Assembly (NCBI GenBank): GCA_022736595.1
Contig: DZDC01000008.1
Coordinates: 1-34,485 of the forward strand
Source: Draconibacterium orientale
Lineage (GTDB): Bacteria; Bacteroidota; Bacteroidia; Bacteroidales; UBA1556
Reading direction: 5' to 3'
DNA length: 34,485 nt
The translations under genes were made by a program, and so were the position numbers. This document shows positions 21,248-31,785 of this stretch, in pieces. Under the pieces are notes generated by a model. The model was not told where the DNA came from. It searched no databases and saw only the letters and a list, made by a program, of their open reading frames with translations. Every line of letters begins with the position of its first letter. Position 1 is the first letter of the stretch.

Positions 21248-22276
21248 ATGAAATTTTTAAAATCTTTTTACTTTCTGCTGATAAGCTCTTTGTGGATGTT
21301 GGCCTGTAATTCAGAGTCCCCCAAGCCCTTAAATCGTTATCAAGTTACTGGGGAGGCTCAGGGCACTTACTACTCCGTAATTTATTATCACACAGAGGAC
21401 TTGAATCTTCAAACTACATTGGATAGCTTCTTTAAGGCTTTTGATTTATCAGCCTCTAATTACAACCCAAATTCCATTATTTCGAAAGTTAACCGAAATG
21501 AAGAAGTGGTTCTGGATTCTATTTTTATCAATAACTTTAATTTGGCCTTTCGCGTTTCAGAAATGTCTGGCGGGAAGTTTGATATTACAGTGCGGCCACT
21601 AACTGAGCTTTGGGGCTTTGGCAAGGAAAGACAACAGATCGTGAATCCTGAGCAAGTAGATAGCGTTAGGGTTTTTATCGGATATAAAAAGATTAAGATT
21701 ATAGAGGGTAAAATCGTTAAAGAAGATCCTCGAATACAATTAGATTTTAATGCAATTGCTCAAGGTTACTCGGTGGATGAAGTAGCCAAATTGCTTCGAA
21801 ATAGAGGCCTTAGTACTTTTCTGGTTGATGTTGGAGGCGAAGTGTATGCCAGCAAAAGCAAACCTGATGGTAAGTTGTGGTCGGTTGGTGTTGAAAAGCC
21901 CGTGGATAGTGCTGCCTATGGAAATGCAATCGTGGCATTTATTTCCTTATCAGAAAAGGGTTTGGCCACAAGTGGTAATTATCGAAAATTTTATGTTAAA
22001 GATGGTTTGAAAGTGGTACATACCATTGACCCATTTACTGGATATCCGATATCGCAAAATTTATTAAGTGCAACCATTATTGCTCCTACGGCTGCTTACG
22101 CCGATGCTATTGCCACAGCATGTATGGTTTCTGGACTTGATGAAAGTATCAAACTTATTGAAAATAATAGCGAATTGGATGCTTTATTAATTTATAGCGA
22201 TAGTGCAGGCAATTATCGCGAATATATAAGTCCAAAATTAAGGTCTTATATCGAAATAAATACTGAGAATCAATAG
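21248..22276 (+). CDS. apbE: FAD:protein FMN transferase (ApbE lipoprotein)
   Basis: Lipobox LWMLAC; DFNAIAQGYSVDEVA, FLVDVGGEVYASKSKPDGKLWSVGVEKP, HTIDPFTGYPI, ADAIATACMV. Confidence 0.95.
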   Translation: MKFLKSFYFLLISSLWMLACNSESPKPLNRYQVTGEAQGTYYSVIYYHTEDLNLQTTLDSFFKAFDLSASNYNPNSIISKVNRNEEVVLDSIFINNFNLAFRVSEMSGGKFDITVRPLTELWGFGKERQQIVNPEQVDSVRVFIGYKKIKIIEGKIVKEDPRIQLDFNAIAQGYSVDEVAKLLRNRGLSTFLVDVGGEVYASKSKPDGKLWSVGVEKPVDSAAYGNAIVAFISLSEKGLATSGNYRKFYVKDGLKVVHTIDPFTGYPISQNLLSATIIAPTAAYADAIATACMVSGLDESIKLIENNSELDALLIYSDSAGNYREYISPKLRSYIEINTENQ

Positions 22277-22530
22277 GTTTTAATAACCATTCTTTCAGTG
22301 TGAATGTGTGGAGCATGATCGGCTCCTTTGCCATGATGGTCTTCATAATTTTCGCATCTTTCTTCAGGAGATTTTTCTCCGCAGGAGCAACCAATATTCT
22401 TTAAAGGGCCTACATCCACACTGCTGCATTGTTTGGTAAATGTGCCACCTTTTATAAAGAACATCTTAACCGCTATGATGGCAATGGAGAACCCTACAAT
22501 ACCTAAACTTAACAAAAATAATTTGATCAT
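22270..22530 (-). CDS. Small single-TM Cys-rich protein, candidate NqrM-like Na+-NQR maturation factor
   Basis: 86 aa, N-terminal TM then C-x11-C-x-C-x8-C (KQCSSVDVGPLKNIGCSCGEKSPEERC); tail-to-tail overlap with apbE. TM-plus-cysteine layout resembles DUF539/NqrM. Confidence 0.6.
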   Translation of the reverse strand: MIKLFLLSLGIVGFSIAIIAVKMFFIKGGTFTKQCSSVDVGPLKNIGCSCGEKSPEERCENYEDHHGKGADHAPHIHTERMVIKTY

Positions 22531-22608
22531 CGTCTTAACTTTTTATCATTCGAAGTGAGTTGCAAAGGTACGATTATAGAAGTGTTATTGGAGGTTTAAA
22601 AGCTGATT

Positions 22609-23358
22609 TTAGTTGGAATTTTGGCGTCTAAATTCAGCACAAATGATACCTGTGGCCACGGCTGCATTTAAGGATTCCATATTTGAGGCGTTGTAGGATG
22701 GAATCCTAATTTGTTTTGAAATATAAGGCATTAGATCTTGATTTATTCCTTTGCTTTCGTTGCCTATAAGGATTACTCCACCTTTTGATAATGGAGTTTC
22801 ATAAATATTTTGGCCTTCCAAAAGGGCTCCATAAATGAGGTGGGTATCTTTTATTTTTATAAAATAGTCATTTAATGGGGTGTAGCACATCTGTGTTCTA
22901 AGGATAGCTCCCATGGTTGATTGAACAACTTTGGGATTGAATCGGTCGGCGGTTTGAGGCGCACAAACCAGTTTATGAATTCCAAACCAGTCAGCGATTC
23001 GGATGATGGTTCCTAAGTTTCCAGGGTCTTGAATATTATCCAAGGCGAGTATAAGTTCGTCTTTTTCAGGATAAATAATATTGCTTGGTGGAGTTTGAAC
23101 GATTGCAAATACTTGATTTGGGGAGCTAAGCAAACTAATGCTTTCAAGTTCTGATGCAGAAATGAGTTGAAGTGGAAGGTTGGCTCGGTGTGGTGGAAGG
23201 TCAAATGGGGTGGTTGAGAATGCCTCAAGGATAATAAAATCAGATTGGAGCAACTCCTCAAATAGCTTGGGGCCTTCGGCTATAAAGCATTGCTGTTCAT
23301 GACGATACTTTGCTAAATGAAGTTTGCGAATCTCTTTGATTTTATTCTTTGAAAGCAT
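22609..23358 (-). CDS. SpoU/TrmH family RNA 2'-O-methyltransferase
   Basis: LALDNIQDPGNLGTIIRIADWFG, ILIGNESKGI, RIPSYNASNMESLNAAVATGI. Confidence 0.95.
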   Translation of the reverse strand: MLSKNKIKEIRKLHLAKYRHEQQCFIAEGPKLFEELLQSDFIILEAFSTTPFDLPPHRANLPLQLISASELESISLLSSPNQVFAIVQTPPSNIIYPEKDELILALDNIQDPGNLGTIIRIADWFGIHKLVCAPQTADRFNPKVVQSTMGAILRTQMCYTPLNDYFIKIKDTHLIYGALLEGQNIYETPLSKGGVILIGNESKGINQDLMPYISKQIRIPSYNASNMESLNAAVATGIICAEFRRQNSN

Positions 23359-23390
23359 ATTTTTGAATCGAATTTGAAAAGCTAAAAATA

Positions 23391-23423
23391 AAAAAATCCC
23401 GTTATTAATTTCAAATAACGGGA
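23391..23423 (-). terminator. Intrinsic terminator downstream of rplI
   Basis: TCCCGTTATT-aatttca-AATAACGGGA, followed on the minus strand by a T tract (complement of aaaaaa at 23391-23396). Confidence 0.85.
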
Positions 23424-23446
23424 CTTTATTTTATGGGTTGAGTTTA

Positions 23447-23896
23447 TTACTCAGCGATAACTTCAAATTTAAGAGAAGCTTTCACATCGCGGTGTAAATT
23501 AATGGTAGCGATATATTCACCCACTTCCTTAATTTTTTCAACATCAACAATAATTTTCTTGCGATCGATTTCAATATTAGCTTGACTCATCAAGGCATTA
23601 GCAATTTGCATTGCATTTACTGATCCGAAGATCTTACCTGAATTACCAACTTTAGCTCCAATTTTTAAGCTAGCAGCTTCGATGTTTGCACAAAGTGCTT
23701 GAGCATCGTTACGAACTTTCTCCTCTTTATGAGCTTTTTGTTTAAGGTTTTCAGCTAAAACTTTTTCGGTAGAAGGAGTAGCTTGAATAGCATATCCTTG
23801 TGGGATTAGGAAGTTGCGGGCATAGCCATTTTTAACGTTAAGAATGTCGTTAGCAAAACCTAATTTAGCGATATCTTGTTTTAATATTACTTTCAT
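23447..23896 (-). CDS. rplI: 50S ribosomal protein L9
   Basis: MKVILKQDIAKLGFANDILNVKNGYARNFLIPQGYA. Confidence 0.98.
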   Translation of the reverse strand: MKVILKQDIAKLGFANDILNVKNGYARNFLIPQGYAIQATPSTEKVLAENLKQKAHKEEKVRNDAQALCANIEAASLKIGAKVGNSGKIFGSVNAMQIANALMSQANIEIDRKKIIVDVEKIKEVGEYIATINLHRDVKASLKFEVIAE

Positions 23897-23908
23897 GTTG
23901 TCCTCCTA

Positions 23909-24175
23909 TTATTTTAAAAGATCACCTACGTAAGGCATTAATGCAATGTGACGTGCTCTTTTAACTGCTTGAGCCACTTTCTTTTGGTATTTTTGTGAAG
24001 TACCAGTTAAACGACGAGGAAGGATTCTGCCTTGCTCATTTACAAATTTCAAAAGGAAACCTGCGTCTTTATAATCGATGTACTTGATGCCACTCTTTTT
24101 GAAACGGCAGTATTTTTTCTTTTTGGTATCAACCGCGATTGGGGTTAAATATCTAATTTCTGATCCTGTTGCCAT
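23909..24175 (-). CDS. rpsR: 30S ribosomal protein S18
   Basis: [51 protein letters not shown]. Confidence 0.98.
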   Translation of the reverse strand: MATGSEIRYLTPIAVDTKKKKYCRFKKSGIKYIDYKDAGFLLKFVNEQGRILPRRLTGTSQKYQKKVAQAVKRARHIALMPYVGDLLK

Positions 24176-24201
24176 AGTTTTAATAATTTAAATGGTTAAC
24201 A

Positions 24202-24552
24202 TTAAGATTGAACTGAATTGGCAGCTTTTGCATTTCGACGCTTGTCGGAATAAGCTACAGCATGTTTGTCGAGTTTAACGGTTAAAAAGCGTAAAATGCG
24301 CTCATCACGTTTAAAAGCGATTTCGAAATCTTTTACAAAATTCCCTTCTACTTCAAACTCTACTAAGTTGTAAAAACCTGTAGTTTTTTTCTTAATGTTA
24401 TAAGCCAACTTCTTTAAGCCCCAGTTTTCTTCATGCACAATTTTACCACCGGCTTGTGTGATCAAACTGCTGTACTTGCTTACCGCTTCCTTTACCTGAT
24501 CATCAGATAAAACGGGAGTTAAAATGAAAACGGTTTCATAACGATTCAACAT
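24202..24552 (-). CDS. rpsF: 30S ribosomal protein S6
   Basis: MLNRYETVFILTPVLSDDQVKE, ENWGLKKLAYNIKKKTTGFYNLVEFE. Confidence 0.97.
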   Translation of the reverse strand: MLNRYETVFILTPVLSDDQVKEAVSKYSSLITQAGGKIVHEENWGLKKLAYNIKKKTTGFYNLVEFEVEGNFVKDFEIAFKRDERILRFLTVKLDKHAVAYSDKRRNAKAANSVQS

Positions 24553-24599
24553 ATTTTCTCGTTTTTAGTTAATAAATTGATTTTAAAAATTTTGGACTG

Positions 24600-24628
24600 C
24601 AAAAGTATAAAAAAATATTTACAAACAA
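24600..24628 (-). promoter_or_regulatory. Putative Bacteroidetes-type promoter for rpsF-rpsR-rplI
   Basis: Minus strand TTG-N18-TACTTTTG (consensus TTG-N17-23-TAnnTTTG), about 48 nt upstream of the rpsF start. Confidence 0.55.
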
Positions 24629-24683
24629 TGCCATTCATTTATAAATAGTTAAAAAAAATTGCTTTTGTAGGTTGTAATAAAAA

Positions 24684-24716
24684 AACATGCTGTAAATAAA
24701 AGAATTACAGCATGTT
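24684..24716 (-). terminator. Intrinsic terminator downstream of the ferritin-like gene
   Basis: AACATGCTGTAA-ataaaagaa-TTACAGCATGTT with a T tract on the minus strand. Confidence 0.8.
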
Positions 24717-24739
24717 ATATTTTTAAACGAAGGGCTTAA

Positions 24740-25243
24740 TTAGAAGGCCCAGAACTGATTATCGTTCCAGATTTGTTCGCGTAGCGCTTCATTCATTTCG
24801 TGTAAAGCTTTTTGATGTCCACTCTCCCAATCGGCCAGCATTTTATACAATTCCTTCTCCGTGGGATCAATGGCTTCGGCTGCTCTATCGCTATAGAGTT
24901 TAACGGCTCGAGTTTCAAAGTCGATGGCGGCTGAAATTGCCGCTGCTTCAAAACTGGCTGCATTGGTTTGCGCCTTAAGTTGTTCTGTTAAAACTTTTAA
25001 AACGGCTTCTTCGCCATCTGTATCAATATAGCCTTCTGGTTTTAAGAAGGATTGCGTTTTTTCGTAATTGTGAAATTGCTTGGTTAAAAAATTGATGTGA
25101 AGCTCCTCTTCATGTGCCATCATCATAAATATTTCTTTAGCAGCTTCGCTATCGCATTTCTGGGCAACATTGGTATAGAAGGCTTTCCCTCTCATCTCTA
25201 ACAATATTGCTTCTTTTAAAATATCTTCAGTAGTTCTTGCCAT
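24740..25243 (-). CDS. Ferritin-like/rubrerythrin-domain diiron protein lacking a rubredoxin domain
   Basis: Four-helix pattern with E...MAHEEELHINFL and DFETRAVKLY...LADWESGHQKAL carboxylate/His ligand motifs; aromatic C-terminus NDNQFWAF. Confidence 0.85.
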   Translation of the reverse strand: MARTTEDILKEAILLEMRGKAFYTNVAQKCDSEAAKEIFMMMAHEEELHINFLTKQFHNYEKTQSFLKPEGYIDTDGEEAVLKVLTEQLKAQTNAASFEAAAISAAIDFETRAVKLYSDRAAEAIDPTEKELYKMLADWESGHQKALHEMNEALREQIWNDNQFWAF

Positions 25244-25364
25244 AGTAATAGTTATTAGTTGTTTCGATGTGTAAAAATAGTATTTTTTTTGGGGGATTAG
25301 ATTTTAATTTTCGGTCTTTTAACTGATTTATAACAATTCTTATTGCCTTTAATTCTCAAAAAGA

Positions 25365-25391
25365 AAAGCCCATATTCAAAATATGGGCTTT
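25365..25391 (-). terminator. Intrinsic terminator downstream of the PiT gene
   Basis: AAAGCCCATAT-tcaaa-ATATGGGCTTT with a T-rich run on the minus strand. Confidence 0.8.
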
Positions 25392-25409
25392 ACCTAATGG
25401 TTTGTATTA

Positions 25410-27698
25410 TTATTTTTTCATGAAATCGCGATGCGACTTAAGAAGGTTTATCATGTGTAATAGAATGTTGTGAAATTCGTGTATAATGCTGAAATAAAGT
25501 AAAGTAGCTTTTGTACTTGACTTTCCTTCTTTAACTCTCTTGACTTGCTTGCGTTGCATTTCCTTTAAAGTTAGAATAAGGTTACGTTGATCGACAATCA
25601 CTTTTTCCATTTCAGTGTAGTCGCTTTTAGAAATTTCGTCAATAACATTATTGATAATTGAACTCATAATTCCTTCCACTTCAATGAGATCTGCTTTTTG
25701 TTCGGCTGATATTTCTTTGTGACCGTTTTCTAAATGGTCAGTAGCAGGTTGACTGATAAAGGATAAAGCATGAGCCATTTCTCTCAGAAAATCAAGTACT
25801 TGAACGTAATATAAACTTGATTCAGTGGATTCTTTTGATAATTTACTGATGGTTAGGTGCATTGATTTCTTAAGCAGTTTGGCTTCTGTATTAATACGTA
25901 TGATCTCGTTGTTAGCTGCTTTTAGTGTTTTTCTATTGGAAGTGGCTAAAGAAGCGATAACTATATTAAGTTGGCGCTGCATATCGGTCAAGGATAATAC
26001 GATGGTGTTGTTACAGCTTTGTACGACTCCAATGGCTTCCATGGTGGCTTGTTGTGTGCTTACTTGACTTGTTGTTTCGGTGGCTTTTGAATGAAATAGG
26101 TGGGTTTTATAAATCAAAAATCCTGCTAACAGAAACATAAATACTACGCCGTAGATGCCGGTTAGATATAAGAAAATGCCAACAATCAAGGCTGTAGAAA
26201 AGGCAATAAACGCAGTGAAGAACCAACCTAAAATTACCGATAATACTCCTGTGATCCGAAATACTGCTGACTCTCTTCCCCAAGAGCGATCTGCTAAAGA
26301 AGTCCCCATGGCAACCATAAAAGTAACGTAAGTTGTCGAAAGTGGCAATTTGTATGAGGTACCTATGGCAATTAAACTACTCGAAACCACTAAGTTAATT
26401 GAGGCTCTCATAAGGTCGAATGCTGGTGCATTTTTGCCGAGGATCTTTTGTTTTTCGTTATAGGAGGAGGTGTCGAATTGTTTATTGATATAGCTCAGAA
26501 TTGGTTTTGGAATTATTTTTCCAATATTTTCGTTGAGTTTGATGGAGCTTCTTACGATGGCTCTTGAGACTTCGCTGGATCCAAACTTTTCATTACCCTC
26601 GTCTTGGCGGGTTAAGTCGAGTTCGGTTTTAATCACCGTATGCGCTTTTTTTGAGGTCCAAAGGGTTATGACCATGATTAAACCAGAGATAACAAGGAAA
26701 TAAGCGGCTGATTTTACTGGCTCGTTCATTGAAATCATAAGAAAATTGTTGGGGTCGGCCCCAGGATTGGCTACAAATTCTTTGTAGGATTCAAATCCAG
26801 CCAAAGGTACTCCAATAAAGTTTACTAAATCGTTGCCTGCAAATGCCATTGCTAAAGCAAATGTTCCCGTTAGAACTATGAATTTTAGGATGTTAAGTTT
26901 GAAAATCCAATTTAATGTTTGAAGCAATAGAGCCCATCCTAGAAAGGAGGCAATTAGAATAAGTTGTGAGTTATCTTTTACCCAATCTTTTAATTTTAAG
27001 GCTTTGTCGAGGGTTACTCCTTTATAAATTTCGCCCTCGTCAAAGAGGATGGCTGAGGCGTAGGTAGAATCTTTAATTCCTTTAATTAGAATAAAATAGG
27101 TGATTGCACTAATGGCAATTCCTCCGTAAACTGCCCCCCAGTATTTAATCTTTTTTTCAAAATCAAAGCTAAATAGAAACCGAGTAATATACTGAATAAC
27201 CGTACCACTTACAAACGCAACGATAACAGATAATAAGATTCCACCAATAATTTTAAGAGCGGTGGCAGTATTAATGAAATCAAGAATAGTTTCTGTGCCA
27301 ATTCCATTGGATACCTTCATTATTCCAATGCCAACTGCAGCTCCTAGAAGTCCAAATACCAAGGATACCGTAGTTGATGTGGGCATTCCGAAAGTATTAT
27401 ATAAATCTAAGAGAATTACATTGGTTATCATCACTGCAACAAACACCAGCATGATTTCTGAAAAGTGAAAGTATTGAGGATTCATAATTCCATTACGTGC
27501 CACTTCCATCATTCCGTTGGAAAAAGTTGTGCCAATCAATACCCCCACGGCAGCTACAATCATGATTACTCTAAAAGGTGCAGACTTAGACCCCACAGCG
27601 GAGTTTAGGAAATTAACGGCGTCGTTACCAACACCTACAACAATACCACTAATTGCCAAAGCAAAAAGTCCGATTGCCATTATTAAATAAATGTCCAT
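25410..27698 (-). CDS. Inorganic phosphate transporter, PiT family, with C-terminal PhoU-like helical domain
   Basis: VGVGNDAVNFLNSAVGSKSAPFRV, FGMPTSTTVSLVFG, FAGNDLVNFIGVPLAG, LPLSTTYVTFMVAMG; about 200 aa helical cytosolic tail. Confidence 0.92.
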   Translation of the reverse strand: MDIYLIMAIGLFALAISGIVVGVGNDAVNFLNSAVGSKSAPFRVIMIVAAVGVLIGTTFSNGMMEVARNGIMNPQYFHFSEIMLVFVAVMITNVILLDLYNTFGMPTSTTVSLVFGLLGAAVGIGIMKVSNGIGTETILDFINTATALKIIGGILLSVIVAFVSGTVIQYITRFLFSFDFEKKIKYWGAVYGGIAISAITYFILIKGIKDSTYASAILFDEGEIYKGVTLDKALKLKDWVKDNSQLILIASFLGWALLLQTLNWIFKLNILKFIVLTGTFALAMAFAGNDLVNFIGVPLAGFESYKEFVANPGADPNNFLMISMNEPVKSAAYFLVISGLIMVITLWTSKKAHTVIKTELDLTRQDEGNEKFGSSEVSRAIVRSSIKLNENIGKIIPKPILSYINKQFDTSSYNEKQKILGKNAPAFDLMRASINLVVSSSLIAIGTSYKLPLSTTYVTFMVAMGTSLADRSWGRESAVFRITGVLSVILGWFFTAFIAFSTALIVGIFLYLTGIYGVVFMFLLAGFLIYKTHLFHSKATETTSQVSTQQATMEAIGVVQSCNNTIVLSLTDMQRQLNIVIASLATSNRKTLKAANNEIIRINTEAKLLKKSMHLTISKLSKESTESSLYYVQVLDFLREMAHALSFISQPATDHLENGHKEISAEQKADLIEVEGIMSSIINNVIDEISKSDYTEMEKVIVDQRNLILTLKEMQRKQVKRVKEGKSSTKATLLYFSIIHEFHNILLHMINLLKSHRDFMKK

Positions 27699-27724
27699 TA
27701 TATTTGAATTTAGGTAATTATAGG

Positions 27725-29011
27725 CTACTTAAAGAGTTTCAATAAAGCCTCCTTAACTGATTCGTGGTCTGGGTTTATGGGAAATATAAGATTGGGTTTC
27801 AGGTACCAGAGCTTCATTTCTGCTTTGAAACGATCTTCTCCACCTCCCGTTATGTTGAGCATAATGGTGGCGTCTGATTGTATCATCTTGTTTTCGATCG
27901 CTTTTATCAAACTACCCACCGCAACCGCGGATGCAGGATGAATATCGATGCCCTCGGTTTGTAAAAATAGTTCTGATGCTTTGGATAGTTGATTATTATC
28001 TACCAAAATTATTTCTCCACCTGCATCTTTCATAGCATCAAAAAGACCACCGGTTATTGGGTATGGGGGTTTGCGATTAGAAAGCACTTTTGCAATTATT
28101 TCCTCTACCTGTTTTCTTGCATGGTCGTCATCTAACGGCAGTAGTTGTCTTGAATTGGCATACCATGCATCGTGAATGGGTTGAAATGGTGCGTTCTGAG
28201 AAACCATCAGTTTCATTTTTTTATTTCCAAATCGACCATCATTAATAAGGCGTATATTAGCTTCCCAAGCTGCGATAGCACCAGTGCCACTACCTACGGC
28301 TTGAAAATAATAATCTGGAATTTGACCAATGTGGGTAACCGCAGAAAGGGTGGTTGTTCCCATTCCATCACGGCGAGCCACATTTTTTGCGCCGCCTTCT
28401 GCCAAAAATATAGGCAATTCACAAGCTATATTTCCTAAAGCTATAGCATCGTAATAATCGCTGCCTTTGGCTGATGCAATGAGTTTAACATTGGGTTTAA
28501 TAGGTTGGTCAAACCAAAGCGCGTCTAAATTATCTTCAGGCACACAGAGGAGCAAAGGGATATTGTTGTCGGAACATACTCGAGCAAAGGCTCTTGCAGT
28601 ATTACCAGCAGAAGCTACTACTAATATTCTTTTTTCATCTGCTGGTAATCGTCCTCCTACCGTGTAAGCTTCAGTTTCTTTAAATGAACAAGTGCTCATC
28701 TCAATTCCTCGTTCTGGCCAATAACCACTAAAGGTTATGTATAAATTGGTTAGATTGAGCTTTTTGGCCAATCCTTCACTTTTATAGGTAATGGGGGCAA
28801 AAGACCCATTTAGATAACGATGAACTGGCAACCATGTTGCAAATTTATAGATACCCAGTGACTCATCACCCAGCATCAATTGTTTGTTTTCATAAATGGC
28901 TCTAATGAGACTTGGATGAGGCTCGTTAATTGGGTCGAGAGTCCATCCTGCATCATTAAATTGCTGACCAGTGGCAATGGACTCAAGGGTATAAGAAGTA
29001 ATTTGTGACAT
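27725..29011 (-). CDS. Cysteate synthase-like PLP enzyme (threonine synthase fold)
   Basis: FAPITYKSEGLAKKLNLTNLYITFSGYWPERGIEMSTCSFKETEA (PLP Lys in SFK), VVASAGNTARAFARV, AVGSGTGAIAAWEA, MLNITGGGEDRFK; differs from canonical threonine synthase and resembles the cysteate synthase family. Confidence 0.75.
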   Translation of the reverse strand: MSQITSYTLESIATGQQFNDAGWTLDPINEPHPSLIRAIYENKQLMLGDESLGIYKFATWLPVHRYLNGSFAPITYKSEGLAKKLNLTNLYITFSGYWPERGIEMSTCSFKETEAYTVGGRLPADEKRILVVASAGNTARAFARVCSDNNIPLLLCVPEDNLDALWFDQPIKPNVKLIASAKGSDYYDAIALGNIACELPIFLAEGGAKNVARRDGMGTTTLSAVTHIGQIPDYYFQAVGSGTGAIAAWEANIRLINDGRFGNKKMKLMVSQNAPFQPIHDAWYANSRQLLPLDDDHARKQVEEIIAKVLSNRKPPYPITGGLFDAMKDAGGEIILVDNNQLSKASELFLQTEGIDIHPASAVAVGSLIKAIENKMIQSDATIMLNITGGGEDRFKAEMKLWYLKPNLIFPINPDHESVKEALLKLFK

Positions 29012-29016
29012 GGGAG

Positions 29017-30633
<1,617 letters not shown>

Positions 30634-30650
30634 TCAGGCAATTAAAAATA

Positions 30651-30658
30651 CAAAAATA
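30651..30658 (-). promoter_or_regulatory. Putative -7 element (TATTTTTG) upstream of pyrG
   Basis: Reverse complement of CAAAAATA, matches TAnnTTTG about 30 nt upstream of the pyrG start; no clear -33 TTG at the expected spacing. Confidence 0.35.
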
Positions 30659-30743
30659 AGGCTGCAAGATACTATTATTTTTTAGAGCTTTAACATGAAG
30701 TTAAATTATCTTGAAAATTTGTTAAGAATTGAGCTAAAAAAAT

Positions 30744-30775
30744 AAAACCACACTTTTTAGATAAAGTATGGTTTT
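30744..30775 (-). terminator. Intrinsic terminator downstream of the sigma factor gene
   Basis: AAAACCAcACTTT...AAAGTaTGGTTTT imperfect stem with a T tract on the minus strand. Confidence 0.7.
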
Positions 30776-30802
30776 ATGGAACGTTATGAAAATCAGAAAG
30801 GG

Positions 30803-31669
30803 TTATTGACCCAAGTAGGCTTTGAGTAGTTTGCTTCTACTATTGTGTTTAAGACGACGTATGGCTTTCTCCTTTATTTGACGAACGCGTTCACGGGTAA
30901 GACCAAATTTTATAGCAATTTCGTCGAGGGTCCAGCTATGGCCGTATCCAATTCCATAGTAGAGGTTTATAATATCCCTTTCTTTTTCGGTTAAGCTACT
31001 TAACGATCTTTCTATTTCTTGGTTAAGGCTTTCGCGAATAAGATATTCATCGGTATCGGGCTCGTCGCTATTGATCATAATGTCAAGCATACTCGAGGTT
31101 TCACCTTCCATGAGTGGAGCATCCATTGACACATGGGTGGAGTGCATTTTGAGTGCAGCTTTAACTTTGTAAAGGGGCAATTCTAAATAATCGGCTATTT
31201 CAACGGAGGTTGCTGGCCTTCCAAATTCTTGCTCCAATTTTGCGGAAGCTTTGGTGATTCGGTTCAGAGATCCCACTTGATTTAAGGGTAGTCGCACAAT
31301 TCGTGATTGTTCGGCCAAAGCTTGTAAAATACTTTGACGAATCCACCAAACGGCATAAGAAATAAATTTAAAACCTCGCGTTTCGTCGAAGCGAGTTGCT
31401 GCTTTTATCAATCCCAAATTGCCTTCATTAATTAAATCAGGTAAGGTAAGTCCTTGATTTTGATATTGCTTAGCCACAGAAACAACAAATCTCAAATTAG
31501 CTTTGGTAAGTTTTTCCAACGCTCTTTGATCTCCATTTTTGATTAGCTGTGCCAATCGTACTTCTTCATCAGCAGTGATAAGGTCTTCGCGACCAATATC
31601 TTGCAGATATTTGTCGAGGGAGGCCGTTTGCCTGTTGGTAATTGATTTTGTTATTTTAAGTTGTCTCAT
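30803..31669 (-). CDS. rpoD: Primary RNA polymerase sigma-70 factor, Bacteroidetes short type
   Basis: [69 protein letters not shown]. Start at MRQLKITKS. Confidence 0.95.
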   Translation of the reverse strand: MRQLKITKSITNRQTASLDKYLQDIGREDLITADEEVRLAQLIKNGDQRALEKLTKANLRFVVSVAKQYQNQGLTLPDLINEGNLGLIKAATRFDETRGFKFISYAVWWIRQSILQALAEQSRIVRLPLNQVGSLNRITKASAKLEQEFGRPATSVEIADYLELPLYKVKAALKMHSTHVSMDAPLMEGETSSMLDIMINSDEPDTDEYLIRESLNQEIERSLSSLTEKERDIINLYYGIGYGHSWTLDEIAIKFGLTRERVRQIKEKAIRRLKHNSRSKLLKAYLGQ

Positions 31670-31785
31670 ATTTAAAAAATTATGAGGGTTAATTCTACCG
31701 TACAAAGCGACAAATATATCATTTCCTCTATATATTTAGCATTAAATTTTACTTAATTTTGAAATATTTGTCGTATTCTTCAAAA

